This document shows positions 6,989 to 14,368 of a DNA stretch of 16,184 nt, piece after piece. The notes under the pieces are model-generated. The model did no database searches and was not told where the DNA came from. It was given only the letters and a program-made list of their open reading frames with translations. Each line of letters opens with the position of its first letter. Position 1 is the first letter of the stretch. Origin of the DNA: Croceicoccus sp. (lineage in GTDB: Bacteria; Pseudomonadota; Alphaproteobacteria; Sphingomonadales; Sphingomonadaceae); the NCBI GenBank assembly GCA_029936705.1, contig JAPYSD010000028.1:1-16184 (forward strand). Reading direction: 5' to 3'. The translations under genes and the position numbers were made by a program.

Positions 6989-8128
6989 ATGACCGATAGC
7001 GCCACCCCTTCGCCGCTGGAGCTTGCCAGCCGCCTGATCGCCTGCCCCAGCGTCACGCCCGCGCGTGGCGCGGTGTTCGACGCTCTTGAAGCCATGCTGC
7101 GTCCGTTGGGCTTCAACGTGCTGCGCACCATCGACGGCGACGCGCCGAACGGCCCGGTCGAGAACCTGCTGGCGGTGCGTCCCGGCCCCGAGGGCACGCG
7201 CCATTTCGCCTTTGCCGGGCATCTCGACGTTGTGCCCGCGGGCGATGGCTGGGCTAGCGATCCGTTCGAACCGGTGGTGCTGGGCGGGCTGCTTCACGGC
7301 CGCGGCGCGGTCGACATGAAGAGCCAGGTCGCCGCCATGGTCGCCGCCGCCGCGCGCATTCCGGCAGAAGCGGGCACGATCAGCTTCATCATCACCGGGG
7401 ACGAGGAAGGCCCCGCGCGCTTCGGCACGCTGGCGCTGATGGAGCACATGGCCGCACGCGACGTGGTGCCCGACCTGTGCCTGGTGGGCGAACCGACCAG
7501 CGTGAACCGGCTGGGCGACATGATGAAGATCGGCCGGCGCGGCAGCGTGAACATCTGGCTGGAGGTGCATGGGAACGAGGGCCACGTCGCCTATCCGCAC
7601 CTGGCCGACAACCCGATCCCGCGCCTGGTCGCCATGCTGGCCGAGTTGGACGCGCTGGAACTGGACCGGGGGACGGACTGGTTCCAGCCCTCGAACCTGG
7701 AGATTACCGACCTGGAAGTCGGCAATCCCGCGACCAATGTCATTCCCGCCGCGGCGCGGGCGCGGTTGTCGATCCGGTTCAACGATCTGCACACCGGCGC
7801 CGCGCTGGCCGCCCGTGTCACCGAGATTGCCGAACGGCATGGCGGCACCGCACAGCCCGTCATCAGCGGCGAGCCCTTCCTGACCGAGCCGGGCGCGTTC
7901 AGCGCGCTGCTGGCCGAAGCGATCCGCGCCGAGACCGGGGTGGAGCCCGAATTGTCGACCAGCGGCGGGACGTCGGATGCGCGCTTTCTGAAAAACGTCT
8001 GCCCGGTGATCGAATTCGGCCCTTGCAACGCGACGATGCACAAGCGGGACGAGGCGATCGCAATCGACGACCTGGACGTGCTGGTCCGCATCTACGAACG
8101 CGCGGCGCGCGCGGCGCTGGCGCTCTAG
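6989..8128 (+). CDS. dapE: Succinyl-diaminopimelate desuccinylase
   Basis: This M20-family amidohydrolase of 379 residues hydrolyses N-succinyl-LL-2,6-diaminopimelate to LL-diaminopimelate and succinate in the lysine and peptidoglycan pathway. The dinuclear-zinc ligands expected for DapE are visible: His78 (AGHLDVVP), Asp109 (RGAVDMKSQ), Glu139/Glu140 (TGDEEG; the first is the general base, the second a ligand), Glu168 (LVGEPTS) and His351 (NATMHKRDE). The dimerisation-domain signature HGNEGHVAYPHLADNP is also typical of DapE. Length matches the family. ATG 6989 is preferred over the open frame from 6953; the ribosome site is weak (AGGCG 8 bases upstream). Its stop shares the CTAG at 8125-8128 with the convergent neighbour. 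Confidence 0.95.
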   Translation: MTDSATPSPLELASRLIACPSVTPARGAVFDALEAMLRPLGFNVLRTIDGDAPNGPVENLLAVRPGPEGTRHFAFAGHLDVVPAGDGWASDPFEPVVLGGLLHGRGAVDMKSQVAAMVAAAARIPAEAGTISFIITGDEEGPARFGTLALMEHMAARDVVPDLCLVGEPTSVNRLGDMMKIGRRGSVNIWLEVHGNEGHVAYPHLADNPIPRLVAMLAELDALELDRGTDWFQPSNLEITDLEVGNPATNVIPAAARARLSIRFNDLHTGAALAARVTEIAERHGGTAQPVISGEPFLTEPGAFSALLAEAIRAETGVEPELSTSGGTSDARFLKNVCPVIEFGPCNATMHKRDEAIAIDDLDVLVRIYERAARAALAL

Positions 8129-8481
8129 CCCTCGCCCAGCGACTCCAGATAGATGCGCACCGCTTCCTGCACGTGGCGGAAGCGGTCGCCGCCAAGCTGC
8201 TTGCCGCCGTACCAGCGGGTCACGACGATCAGGTGATCGCGCAGTCCCTCGCGCTCGAGCATGCGCAGGATGACCATGCCCGCGCCGCTTTCACCGTCGT
8301 CGTTCTTGATCGGCCCGTCGCCGCAGACCAGCCCCCAGCTGTTGTGCGTCGCCTTGGCAAACCGCTTGTTGCGCTTCAGCTCGGCCAGCAGCTGCGCCGC
8401 TTCCTCTGCCGAGCGGCACGGCGCGCCCGAAACCGCGTATTTCGAACCCCGGTCCGAGATGATCTTGTCGATGATCCGCAT
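8125..8481 (-). CDS. YigZ/IMPACT N-terminal domain protein (UPF0029)
   Basis: This 118-residue protein is essentially only the UPF0029/IMPACT N-terminal domain. Signature stretches are KATHNSWGL, KNDDGESGAGMVIL and IVVTRWYGGKQLGGDRF, which parallel the family's H-n, DGE-x-x-x-a-G and vVtRyfGG-x-x-Lg motifs. E. coli YigZ is about 205 residues with an extra C-terminal domain; that domain is missing here, and I see no frameshift that would explain it, so this is likely a naturally short form. IMPACT-family proteins are linked to translation in eukaryotes; the bacterial role is undefined. The gene converges on dapE, their stop codons overlapping in a palindromic CTAG. Confidence 0.85.
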   Translation of the reverse strand: MRIIDKIISDRGSKYAVSGAPCRSAEEAAQLLAELKRNKRFAKATHNSWGLVCGDGPIKNDDGESGAGMVILRMLEREGLRDHLIVVTRWYGGKQLGGDRFRHVQEAVRIYLESLGEG

Positions 8482-8594
8482 GGCCGCATGCCCCTACGCG
8501 CGCAAGCAGCTATGCGCAAACCGGCGCGCCCCCTTGCGGCCCGCCCGGCATACGGGCACAGGTTTCGGTTGAAACGGCCTGAACACGCCTGAAC

Positions 8595-9854
8595 ATGAGG
8601 GATCACACCGCAGCCATGCTTTCCACCTGGTTTCGAATTCCGCTGTGGCAGCGTGTCATCGGTGCGCTGATCCTGGGCATCATCACCGGGCTGGTCTGGG
8701 GACCGGGCGCGGAAAGCATCAAGATCATCGGCGACGTGTTCATCGCCTCGATCAAGATGCTGGTCGTGCCGCTGATCTTCTTCAGCCTGGTATCTGGCGT
8801 GGCGGCGATCGGCGACCTGCGCAAGCTGGGTGCGGTCGGCGGGCGGGCGCTGATCCTGTTCATCGTCACCGGCCAGATCGCGGTCTGGATGGGCCTGGCG
8901 ATGGGCACGTTCTTCAAGCCCGGCGAGGGGCTGGACCAGTCGCGGATCGAGATGGGCTCGGTGCCCGAGGCCGCGACGCAGAGCTGGCGCGAGATGGTGC
9001 TGTCGATCGTTCCGCAAAGCCCGGTGCAGGTGATGGCGGATGTCAACGTGCTGCCGCTGATCGTGTTCGCGCTGCTGATCGGCATCGGCATATTGATGGC
9101 GGGCGAGGAAGGCCATCCCCTGCCCCGCATCTTCGACGCCGGATCGGTCGTGATGCAGAAGGTCACGATGATCGTGATGGAGCTGACCCCGTTCGGCGTT
9201 TTCGCGCTGATGGCATGGGTCGCGGGCAGTTTCGGCGTGGACGCGCTGCTGTCGCTCGCCAAGCTGGTGGGGCTGAACTACCTGGGCTGCCTGCTGATCA
9301 TCTTCGGCATCTATTCGCTGATGATCAAGTTTCTGGCCAAGCTGCCGGTGCGCGATTTCTTCCGCGGCATCGTCGATGCGATGGCGGTGTCCTATTCGAC
9401 CGCCAGCTCGAACGCGACGCTGCCCGTCACGCTGCGCTGTGCCGAACGGAACCTGGGCGTGTCCAACTCGGTCGCCAGCTTCGTGATCGCGCTGGGCGCG
9501 ACGATCAACATGAACGGCACCGCGATGTACCTGGGGCTTGCCACGCTGTTCGGTGCGCAGATCTTTGGCGTCGACCTGTCGTGGGCCGATTATTTCATGA
9601 TCTCGATCACCGCCACGCTGGGCGCGGTGGGCGCCGCGGGCATCCCGGGCGCGGGTCTGATCATGATGACGCTGGTGTTCTCCAGCGTGGGCGTGCCGCT
9701 GGAAACCATCGCCTTTGTCGCCGGCGTCGACCGGATCATGGACATGATGCGCACCACGACTAACGTGTCGGGCGACGCTGCGGTCGCGACCACCGTCGCG
9801 GTGATGACGGGCGAAATCGACCGCGCCGAGATGATCAGCGCGGACGACGTTTAG
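8595..9854 (+). CDS. Dicarboxylate/amino acid:cation symporter (DAACS family)
   Basis: This 419-residue multi-helix inner-membrane transporter belongs to the GltP/DctA family, which imports glutamate, aspartate or C4-dicarboxylates with Na+ or H+. Hairpin 1 carries SYSTASSNATLP (266-277), helix 7 has NMNGT (305-309; NMDGT in many members) and helix 8 has DRIMDMMRTTTNVSGD. Within it Asp379, Asp383, Arg386, Thr387, Asn390 and Asp394 line up with the ion and substrate residues of GltPh. The conserved Arg386 points to an acidic substrate. ATG 8595 is used; ATG 8616 is an in-frame alternative and neither has a clear ribosome site. The exact substrate cannot be told from sequence alone. Confidence 0.92.
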   Translation: MRDHTAAMLSTWFRIPLWQRVIGALILGIITGLVWGPGAESIKIIGDVFIASIKMLVVPLIFFSLVSGVAAIGDLRKLGAVGGRALILFIVTGQIAVWMGLAMGTFFKPGEGLDQSRIEMGSVPEAATQSWREMVLSIVPQSPVQVMADVNVLPLIVFALLIGIGILMAGEEGHPLPRIFDAGSVVMQKVTMIVMELTPFGVFALMAWVAGSFGVDALLSLAKLVGLNYLGCLLIIFGIYSLMIKFLAKLPVRDFFRGIVDAMAVSYSTASSNATLPVTLRCAERNLGVSNSVASFVIALGATINMNGTAMYLGLATLFGAQIFGVDLSWADYFMISITATLGAVGAAGIPGAGLIMMTLVFSSVGVPLETIAFVAGVDRIMDMMRTTTNVSGDAAVATTVAVMTGEIDRAEMISADDV

Positions 9855-9881
9855 GGCAGCAGGTAAGGATCGCGTACGGTG

Positions 9882-10244
9882 ATGCACGAACTGCTGATGA
9901 TCGCACTGGTGATGGCGGTGATGGCGGTGCCGGTGCTGCTGGCCGCTGAACTGCGCCACGTGCTTGTCAGCTACTTCCTCAACCGCTCGATACAAAAGGC
10001 GCTGGAGACCGCACCCGAACATGTCGAGAGCCTGATCGCCCGGCTCGCGAGCCCGCCGCCATCGGCGGTTTCGCCGACCGGACTGGGCGCCTCGATCATG
10101 GGCGGGGCGTTCCTGATCAGCCTGCTGTTTGCCGATGCGGGCATCGATTCGACCGATCTGGCAATCGGGATCGGCGTAACCCTTTTCGGGAGCGCCTTGC
10201 TGGTCACGCGCTGGATCGCCGCGAGGAACGCCGCACGACCTTAA
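9882..10244 (+). CDS. Small membrane protein of unknown function
   Basis: This 120-residue protein has a hydrophobic segment at the N-terminus (about 4-22), an amphipathic charged stretch (RSIQKALETAPEHVESLIARLASPPP) and two more hydrophobic segments (about 68-86 and 92-110), ending in basic residues. I do not recognise the family. The gap to the symporter stop is 27 bases, so co-transcription is likely. GTG at 9879, immediately before the ATG, is better spaced from AAGGA (9865-9869) and may be the true start, adding one residue. It converges on the glycosyltransferase gene with 24 bases between stops and no clear terminator. Confidence 0.72.
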   Translation: MHELLMIALVMAVMAVPVLLAAELRHVLVSYFLNRSIQKALETAPEHVESLIARLASPPPSAVSPTGLGASIMGGAFLISLLFADAGIDSTDLAIGIGVTLFGSALLVTRWIAARNAARP

Positions 10245-10268
10245 TAAGCCAAACGGGCGAACGCAGGA

Positions 10269-11510
10269 CTAACGCCAGAAGCGGGCAAGACCGCGCTTGC
10301 GCTTCTTCCTGGGCTTGCTGTCGTTCTGGTAGGAGCGGGACGAGATGCGGTCGGGTCCGTGCTTCGCCAGCAGGTCCGCCTGCCGCTCCGACGAGAAATA
10401 GAGTGGTGAAACGCGGATCGGGGGCAGCGGTTCGTTGCGCGCCTGCTGCGCCGCGCTCGTCACGCGCGCCACCGCTTGCGGCGCGGTTGGCAGCGGGTCG
10501 ACCACGCGGCGCCGTGCCCATTGCGGATCGACGACCGGCGGTTCGGCGGGGTCGATCATGGCCATACAGCGGATCAGGTTCGACCCGTAGAAATAGTGGA
10601 TCCCGCTATCATCATGTGCACCGAAATCGCCGATGATCGCGGTGGGCACGCCTGCGTTCACGGCCTCGATCGCGACGGTTGAACTGATCGTCAGGCATAG
10701 CGAGGCGCGCGCCAGCAGAGCCGATGCAGGCTCGTGACTGATCGTCAGATTGCGCGGCATCCCGCCGCTGCCCGCGGCAAGATCGCTGATCAGCGGCTCG
10801 ATGTGAACGCGCGCCTTGTGCAGCGTGAAATCCTCCACTCGGTGGCGCGGCTTGACGATGACTTGCCGGTCCGGATGCCGTCTCGCCAGGTCGATCAGCC
10901 CGCTGGCCAAAAAGGTGCGATCCTCGATGGCGCGGGGTATGACGGTCTGTTCGAAGAAGACGACCGGACCGTCCGCTGCGCCGCTCCTTTCGATACGGGA
11001 CAGCAGGTGCGGAATGCCGAACACGCTGGCGTTGTCGGCGGACACGCCGAAGGATGCGCACATCTCGCGATAGGAAGCGAGGTCTTCGTCGCTGTTCAGC
11101 CATAGCACGTCTGCCGGGGAGCGAGAGGACAGGCCATCGAAGGGGTAGCGCAGCACGATGCCCGGATAGAACGAGACGACCAGCGGGCGGTCATCGCCCA
11201 GTTCGGCAAGCCGCAGGAAGAAATTGCGCGAGCTGGCTCCTTCCAGCGCCAGCAGGACGACGTCGTAGCGTTCGAGCAAGCCGTCGGCTAACAGCGTATC
11301 CATCTGGTGCGGATGGATCGGAAAGGGCAGCGCCTCGGCCCGGACCTGGCTTTCGCTGATCTGGTCCTGCCTGGTAGAGAGCAGCGCGAATTCCACCTCG
11401 GCTCCGCCGTCGGCGAAGATGCGCGCTATCTTGCCTGCGGCGCGCAGGAAACTGTCGTAACCGGCCACGCCCAATACCCGCAAGGGGCCCTGCCGAGGAG
11501 GGGCTTTCAT
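10269..11510 (-). CDS. Putative glycosyltransferase, DUF6716-like, with basic C-terminal tail
   Basis: This 413-residue protein looks like a GT-B type transferase. It starts with a Rossmann-like strand (PLRVLGVAGYDSFLRAA) and has a C-terminal half with QVIVKPRHR (about 216-224), HIEPLI, LTISSTVAIEAVNAGVP (273-289) and IIGDFG (292-297). These match at the same positions the gene at 12787-14226, so the two are paralogs. From memory they resemble DUF6716 putative glycosyltransferases, which in actinobacteria often sit by NeuB-like genes; I cannot confirm this by search. The last 15 residues contain nine Lys/Arg (PRKKRKRGLARFWR), suggesting peripheral membrane contact. ATG 11510 directly precedes the fold and has GAGGAGG-like sequence nearby. 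The role, likely glycan assembly with the neighbouring synthase, is inferred from context. Confidence 0.75.
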   Translation of the reverse strand: MKAPPRQGPLRVLGVAGYDSFLRAAGKIARIFADGGAEVEFALLSTRQDQISESQVRAEALPFPIHPHQMDTLLADGLLERYDVVLLALEGASSRNFFLRLAELGDDRPLVVSFYPGIVLRYPFDGLSSRSPADVLWLNSDEDLASYREMCASFGVSADNASVFGIPHLLSRIERSGAADGPVVFFEQTVIPRAIEDRTFLASGLIDLARRHPDRQVIVKPRHRVEDFTLHKARVHIEPLISDLAAGSGGMPRNLTISHEPASALLARASLCLTISSTVAIEAVNAGVPTAIIGDFGAHDDSGIHYFYGSNLIRCMAMIDPAEPPVVDPQWARRRVVDPLPTAPQAVARVTSAAQQARNEPLPPIRVSPLYFSSERQADLLAKHGPDRISSRSYQNDSKPRKKRKRGLARFWR

Positions 11511-11579
11511 GATGGCTTTCCGGAAGTGGGGCCGACAGCCCCCGCGGGGCCGGCGTTGGATACGGACCGCGAAACGCAA

Positions 11580-11606
11580 ATCGCCAGCGGTGGACCCGCT
11601 GGCGAT
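11580..11606 (-). terminator. Hairpin after the neuB-like gene (distal)
   Basis: An 11-bp stem pairs ATCGCCAGCGG (11580-11590) with CCGCTGGCGAT (11596-11606) around a 5-base loop. Read on the minus strand it is followed by TTTGCGTTT, an imperfect T-tract. It lies between the neuB-like gene and the downstream glycosyltransferase gene, so it could terminate or attenuate the operon. Confidence 0.65.
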
Positions 11607-11621
11607 CGCGTTTCTGCGAAA

Positions 11622-11640
11622 TCCCCGCACAAGGCGGGGA
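11622..11640 (-). terminator. Hairpin after the neuB-like gene (proximal)
   Basis: A perfect 7-bp stem, TCCCCGC (11622-11628) with GCGGGGA (11634-11640), has a 5-base loop and sits 8 bases after the neuB-like stop. On the minus strand ATTTC follows, a weak T-tract. It is in tandem with the hairpin at 11580-11606. Confidence 0.45.
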
Positions 11641-11648
11641 CCGGTCGG

Positions 11649-12581
11649 TCAGCTGGCCAGGCGGACAACCTGGTCGCCGTGCTTTTCCTGCGACCACTTC
11701 AGCTTGTCGCGCTGGACCTGCTCGATCGGCAGGATCTCGTCCGACTTGTAGGTCAGCGACTGGTCGACGTGGCGAAGGTCGCGGCACAGGCGGCGCAGGC
11801 CATCGGGCTCGAGGCTGGCGGCGTGGTCGGTGCCCTTCCAGGTGCGGTCCAGCGTGAAGTGACGCTCGACATAGCCGAAGGTGCCCTGGCCATAGCGATG
11901 CTCGCCCGTGCGGCCGACGGCCAGCGCGGCGACGTCTGCCGCGATGCCGAGGTGGTGGCCCGAGAAACCGATGAACTTCACGCGGTCGCCGAACTTTTCC
12001 TGAAGACGGTTGATCTCGAGCAGGGCGAGATCCTCGAACGGCACGGGATAGCCCGAGGTGCAGGCATAGACCACGAGGTCCTTGGACCGGCCCATCTCGG
12101 CATAGAAATCGACCAGCTTCTCGATCTCGGAGTGGTCTGTCATGCCGGTCGAGACGTGAATCTCGCCGCCATAGTTTTCACACAGGTAGCGCTGCAGCTC
12201 GTAATGCTGGTTGGTCGCCGACGGGATCTTGATCAGCGGCGGGTTGAGCGCGGCAATCTCGCGAGCCGAGGTCAGATCCCAGACCGAGGTCGAATATTCG
12301 ATGCCGTTACGCTCGCACTCTTCCTTCAGCTCGGCGTGCTGGTCGACCGAGAATTCCAGGAATTCGCGGTGCGCGCCATAGGTGTCGCCATAGCTGTTGG
12401 CGGGATTCGGGTGCGGCGTGCTGTATTCGGTGGGGGTCAGAAGCTCGCGGTTGTTCCGCTTCTGGAACTTGGCGACATGGGCCTTGCAGACATGCGCCGC
12501 GACCTGGATCAGCTCCTTGGCGATCGCCATATCGCCCTTGTGATTGCAGCCGATCTCGGCGATGACTTTGACTTCATTCAT
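11649..12581 (-). CDS. neuB: NeuB-like nonulosonic (sialic-type) acid synthase, short form
   Basis: This 310-residue protein is an N-acetylneuraminate synthase family member, a TIM-barrel enzyme condensing a sugar with phosphoenolpyruvate. Family motifs are AEIGCNHKGD (8-17), VAKFQKRN (36-43), PHPNPANSYG (57-65), LIKIPSATN (116-124), the metal-site His209/His210 (FSGHHLG) and His241 (ERHFTLDRTWKGTDHAASLEPDG). Full NeuB is about 345 residues with a C-terminal SAF (antifreeze-like) domain; here the protein stops soon after the barrel. About ten extra residues (RTGEHRYGQG) appear before the ERHFT motif. The sugar made (Neu5Ac, Kdn, legionaminic or pseudaminic type) cannot be told. ATG 12581 has no strong ribosome site; a TTG at 12614 is in frame. 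The gene lies between two paralogous transferase genes. Confidence 0.88.
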   Translation of the reverse strand: MNEVKVIAEIGCNHKGDMAIAKELIQVAAHVCKAHVAKFQKRNNRELLTPTEYSTPHPNPANSYGDTYGAHREFLEFSVDQHAELKEECERNGIEYSTSVWDLTSAREIAALNPPLIKIPSATNQHYELQRYLCENYGGEIHVSTGMTDHSEIEKLVDFYAEMGRSKDLVVYACTSGYPVPFEDLALLEINRLQEKFGDRVKFIGFSGHHLGIAADVAALAVGRTGEHRYGQGTFGYVERHFTLDRTWKGTDHAASLEPDGLRRLCRDLRHVDQSLTYKSDEILPIEQVQRDKLKWSQEKHGDQVVRLAS

Positions 12582-12673
12582 GATATTGACCCATTGTTTC
12601 CCAAGAAAAGACAATTGTTTGCTGCGGCTGGCCGCTGCATCCAGTCAGATGCTCCCATAGCGGCTTGCGTCCG

Positions 12674-12688
12674 TTTTGCATGGCAAAA
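12674..12688. promoter_or_regulatory. Palindrome upstream of the neuB-like gene
   Basis: TTTTGC (12674-12679) and GCAAAA (12683-12688) are perfect arms around ATG, 93 bases upstream of the neuB-like start. A second inverted repeat, CGAGT (12698-12702) and ACTCG (12709-12713), is close by. The 205-base gap between stop 12787 and start 12581 is AT-richer than its flanks and probably contains a promoter, so neuB may be transcribed separately from the upstream gene. Confidence 0.35.
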
Positions 12689-12786
12689 TCGATATACCGA
12701 GTGAATCGACTCGTTTAACACCCATTTCGCGCCGCGCAGCGGCCATGTCCACTGCATGGTAAACGGCTTTGCACCATAAATATTAA

Positions 12787-14226
12787 TCAAACCTTGAATG
12801 CAAAGCGATTGCGCAGCCAGGGAATGTGGCGCGCCGGCCCCGACACTATGCGCAGTCGCCGCGCGATCCGGCGGTTTTCCGGTTTCAGGCGCCGGGCATC
12901 GAGCAGCGCGTCGCGGGCGGCGGCATAGTCCCCGTTCCTGAAACGCGCTTCCGCCTCCATGCGGCGGGCGGTCGTGGACGTGGGATTGGCGTGGGCGGCG
13001 GCTGCAAAGGCGTGTGCCGCCTGGGCATACAGGCGCTCTTGAAAGGCCTGCTTGCCGTTCGCCATCTCGATCTTGAACGCGGTCGAGGCTTCGCGCATCA
13101 CGCCGAAGGCATCCTGCGAGGCGGCCGCGTAGAATTGCGGCGCGAACTGGCCGGCCGTGAACCGCTGCCGCGCGATCGCGCCCACCAGGTGGCTGCGCGT
13201 GTCCTGCAGGAAACCCAGGTCGGCCAGCCATTCGGGATTGCATTGGACCGGTTCGGCGGCGTCCAGATCGGTGATCGAATGCAGGTTCCGCATGATGCCG
13301 CTCGCCACGAAGACATGGGTGCCCAGCTGGTTGCGAATGCCGAAGTCACCGATGACGAAGCTGTCGATCCCTGCCCGCAGCGCCGCGAACAGCGCGGTGG
13401 AGGAGATCGTCGCGAAGAGGCGCGCCCGGCGATAGAGATCCTCGATCGGCTCGTAGGATATCTCCATGTTATCGGGCAGCGGGCCGTTCGAGAGGATGAG
13501 CGGTTCGATGTGATGCCTGACCTTGTGAAAGGTCGTTTCGTGCAGATTGATGCGCGGCTTCACCACGATGTCCCACCGCGGGTTCTCCTCGGCCAGGCGC
13601 CTCAACTCCTGCGCCAGATAGGCGCGTTCGTTGTAGCTGGAAGGGACGATCACCTGTTCTGCGAAGAGCAGCATGGGCCGAGCGGTAGGCTCGCGTTCTA
13701 CGGGCGGCACGTCGTGGCCGATCCCCGTGATGACGAAGCAATCGTCGTCACGGCCCAGGAAGGCCACCGCCGCCCTCCGATCACGCTCGCCGTTGAGCGC
13801 GATGAAGTCGTAGCCGAGGCGCCAGGCCAGACCTTCCTCGAACTTCTCGTAAACGAGGCCGTTGTAACCCGTGAAGATGGCAGGCCGTGCCTCGCCCTCT
13901 CCCCAGGTCGCGCATGCTTCCTCGAGCGCGCGGCGGAACGCGGCCAGCTTGGAACCGGTCGCGAATATGCCAAGCGCCCCCGCTTCCCGCACGGCCGGGT
14001 GATGGGGAAGCTCGTCGAGCGCCACGGTTATGCGATCGTAACCGGCGATACGCGCCAGCGCGGTTTCGGGCAGGCCGTCGGGATCGACGGTTGCAAAGAC
14101 GACGTGCCAACCCGCCGAGGCGAAGCCGGTGGCGTGCGACATCGCTCCGAAAACCTGGCTGTCGCTATCGGCGAACAGGATGCACACCGGCCGGTCGGAA
14201 GAGGCCGTGTCATCGGGGAATGCCAT
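12787..14226 (-). CDS. Putative glycosyltransferase, DUF6716-like, with C-terminal TPR-like repeats
   Basis: This 479-residue protein is a paralog of the product of 10269-11510. Shared elements are an N-terminal Rossmann-like strand (PVCILFADSDSQVFGAMS), IVVKPRINLHETTFHKVRHH (219-239; the paralog has VIVKPRHRVEDFTLHKARVH), NMEISYEPIEDLYRRARLF, ATISSTALF (272-280) and VIGDFG (291-296). Beyond about residue 390 it has two TPR-like helical pairs (YAQAAHAFAAAAHANP, YAAARDALLDARRLKP) absent from the paralog, then a basic end (RNRFAFKV). TPR repeats in glycosyltransferases commonly mediate protein contact. ATG 14226 directly precedes the fold; the frame is open to 14334. It faces away from the sialyltransferase-like gene across a 142-base gap. 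Family name by memory, function by context. Confidence 0.75.
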   Translation of the reverse strand: MAFPDDTASSDRPVCILFADSDSQVFGAMSHATGFASAGWHVVFATVDPDGLPETALARIAGYDRITVALDELPHHPAVREAGALGIFATGSKLAAFRRALEEACATWGEGEARPAIFTGYNGLVYEKFEEGLAWRLGYDFIALNGERDRRAAVAFLGRDDDCFVITGIGHDVPPVEREPTARPMLLFAEQVIVPSSYNERAYLAQELRRLAEENPRWDIVVKPRINLHETTFHKVRHHIEPLILSNGPLPDNMEISYEPIEDLYRRARLFATISSTALFAALRAGIDSFVIGDFGIRNQLGTHVFVASGIMRNLHSITDLDAAEPVQCNPEWLADLGFLQDTRSHLVGAIARQRFTAGQFAPQFYAAASQDAFGVMREASTAFKIEMANGKQAFQERLYAQAAHAFAAAAHANPTSTTARRMEAEARFRNGDYAAARDALLDARRLKPENRRIARRLRIVSGPARHIPWLRNRFAFKV

Positions 14227-14296
14227 TACCGGCCTGCGCCGGACATAACGGTGAACATCGCGCCATCTGGCCAAACTCGCCCGCGAACTCAACAAT

Positions 14297-14351
14297 TTTG
14301 ATCGGCAGGCGCCCACTAAGTTCGGGCAGGGCATTGATTGCGCCGATCAAA
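14297..14351. promoter_or_regulatory. Inverted repeat in the divergent glycan promoter region
   Basis: TTTGATCGGC (14297-14306) and GCCGATCAAA (14342-14351) are perfect 10-bp arms separated by 35 bases. They lie between the divergent starts at 14226 and 14369. Such spaced arms could be two binding sites for a looping regulator, or a cruciform or leader structure on the plus-strand transcript; the second arm ends 17 bases before the ATG. Confidence 0.45.
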
Positions 14352-14368
14352 TTGGCAAAGGGCGTTGC

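Noticed and set aside
4567..7197. A minus-strand open frame of 876 codons opposite four plus-strand genes
   Set aside because: It is antisense to genes with clear catalytic motifs (carboxypeptidase, start of dapE). Its translation is Arg/His/Gly-rich without a recognisable domain, as expected from GC-rich antisense DNA.
8376..10022. A minus-strand open frame of 548 codons opposite the symporter gene
   Set aside because: The His/Arg/Asp-rich product is a mirror of membrane-protein codons; the plus-strand symporter motifs are unambiguous.
11307..12704. A plus-strand open frame of 465 codons over the neuB-like gene
   Set aside because: It is antisense to an enzyme with conserved NeuB motifs and crosses the hairpins after that gene.
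12826..14301. A plus-strand open frame of 491 codons over the TPR-bearing transferase
   Set aside because: The minus-strand protein aligns with its paralog at 10269-11510, which proves that strand; the plus frame has no domain signature.
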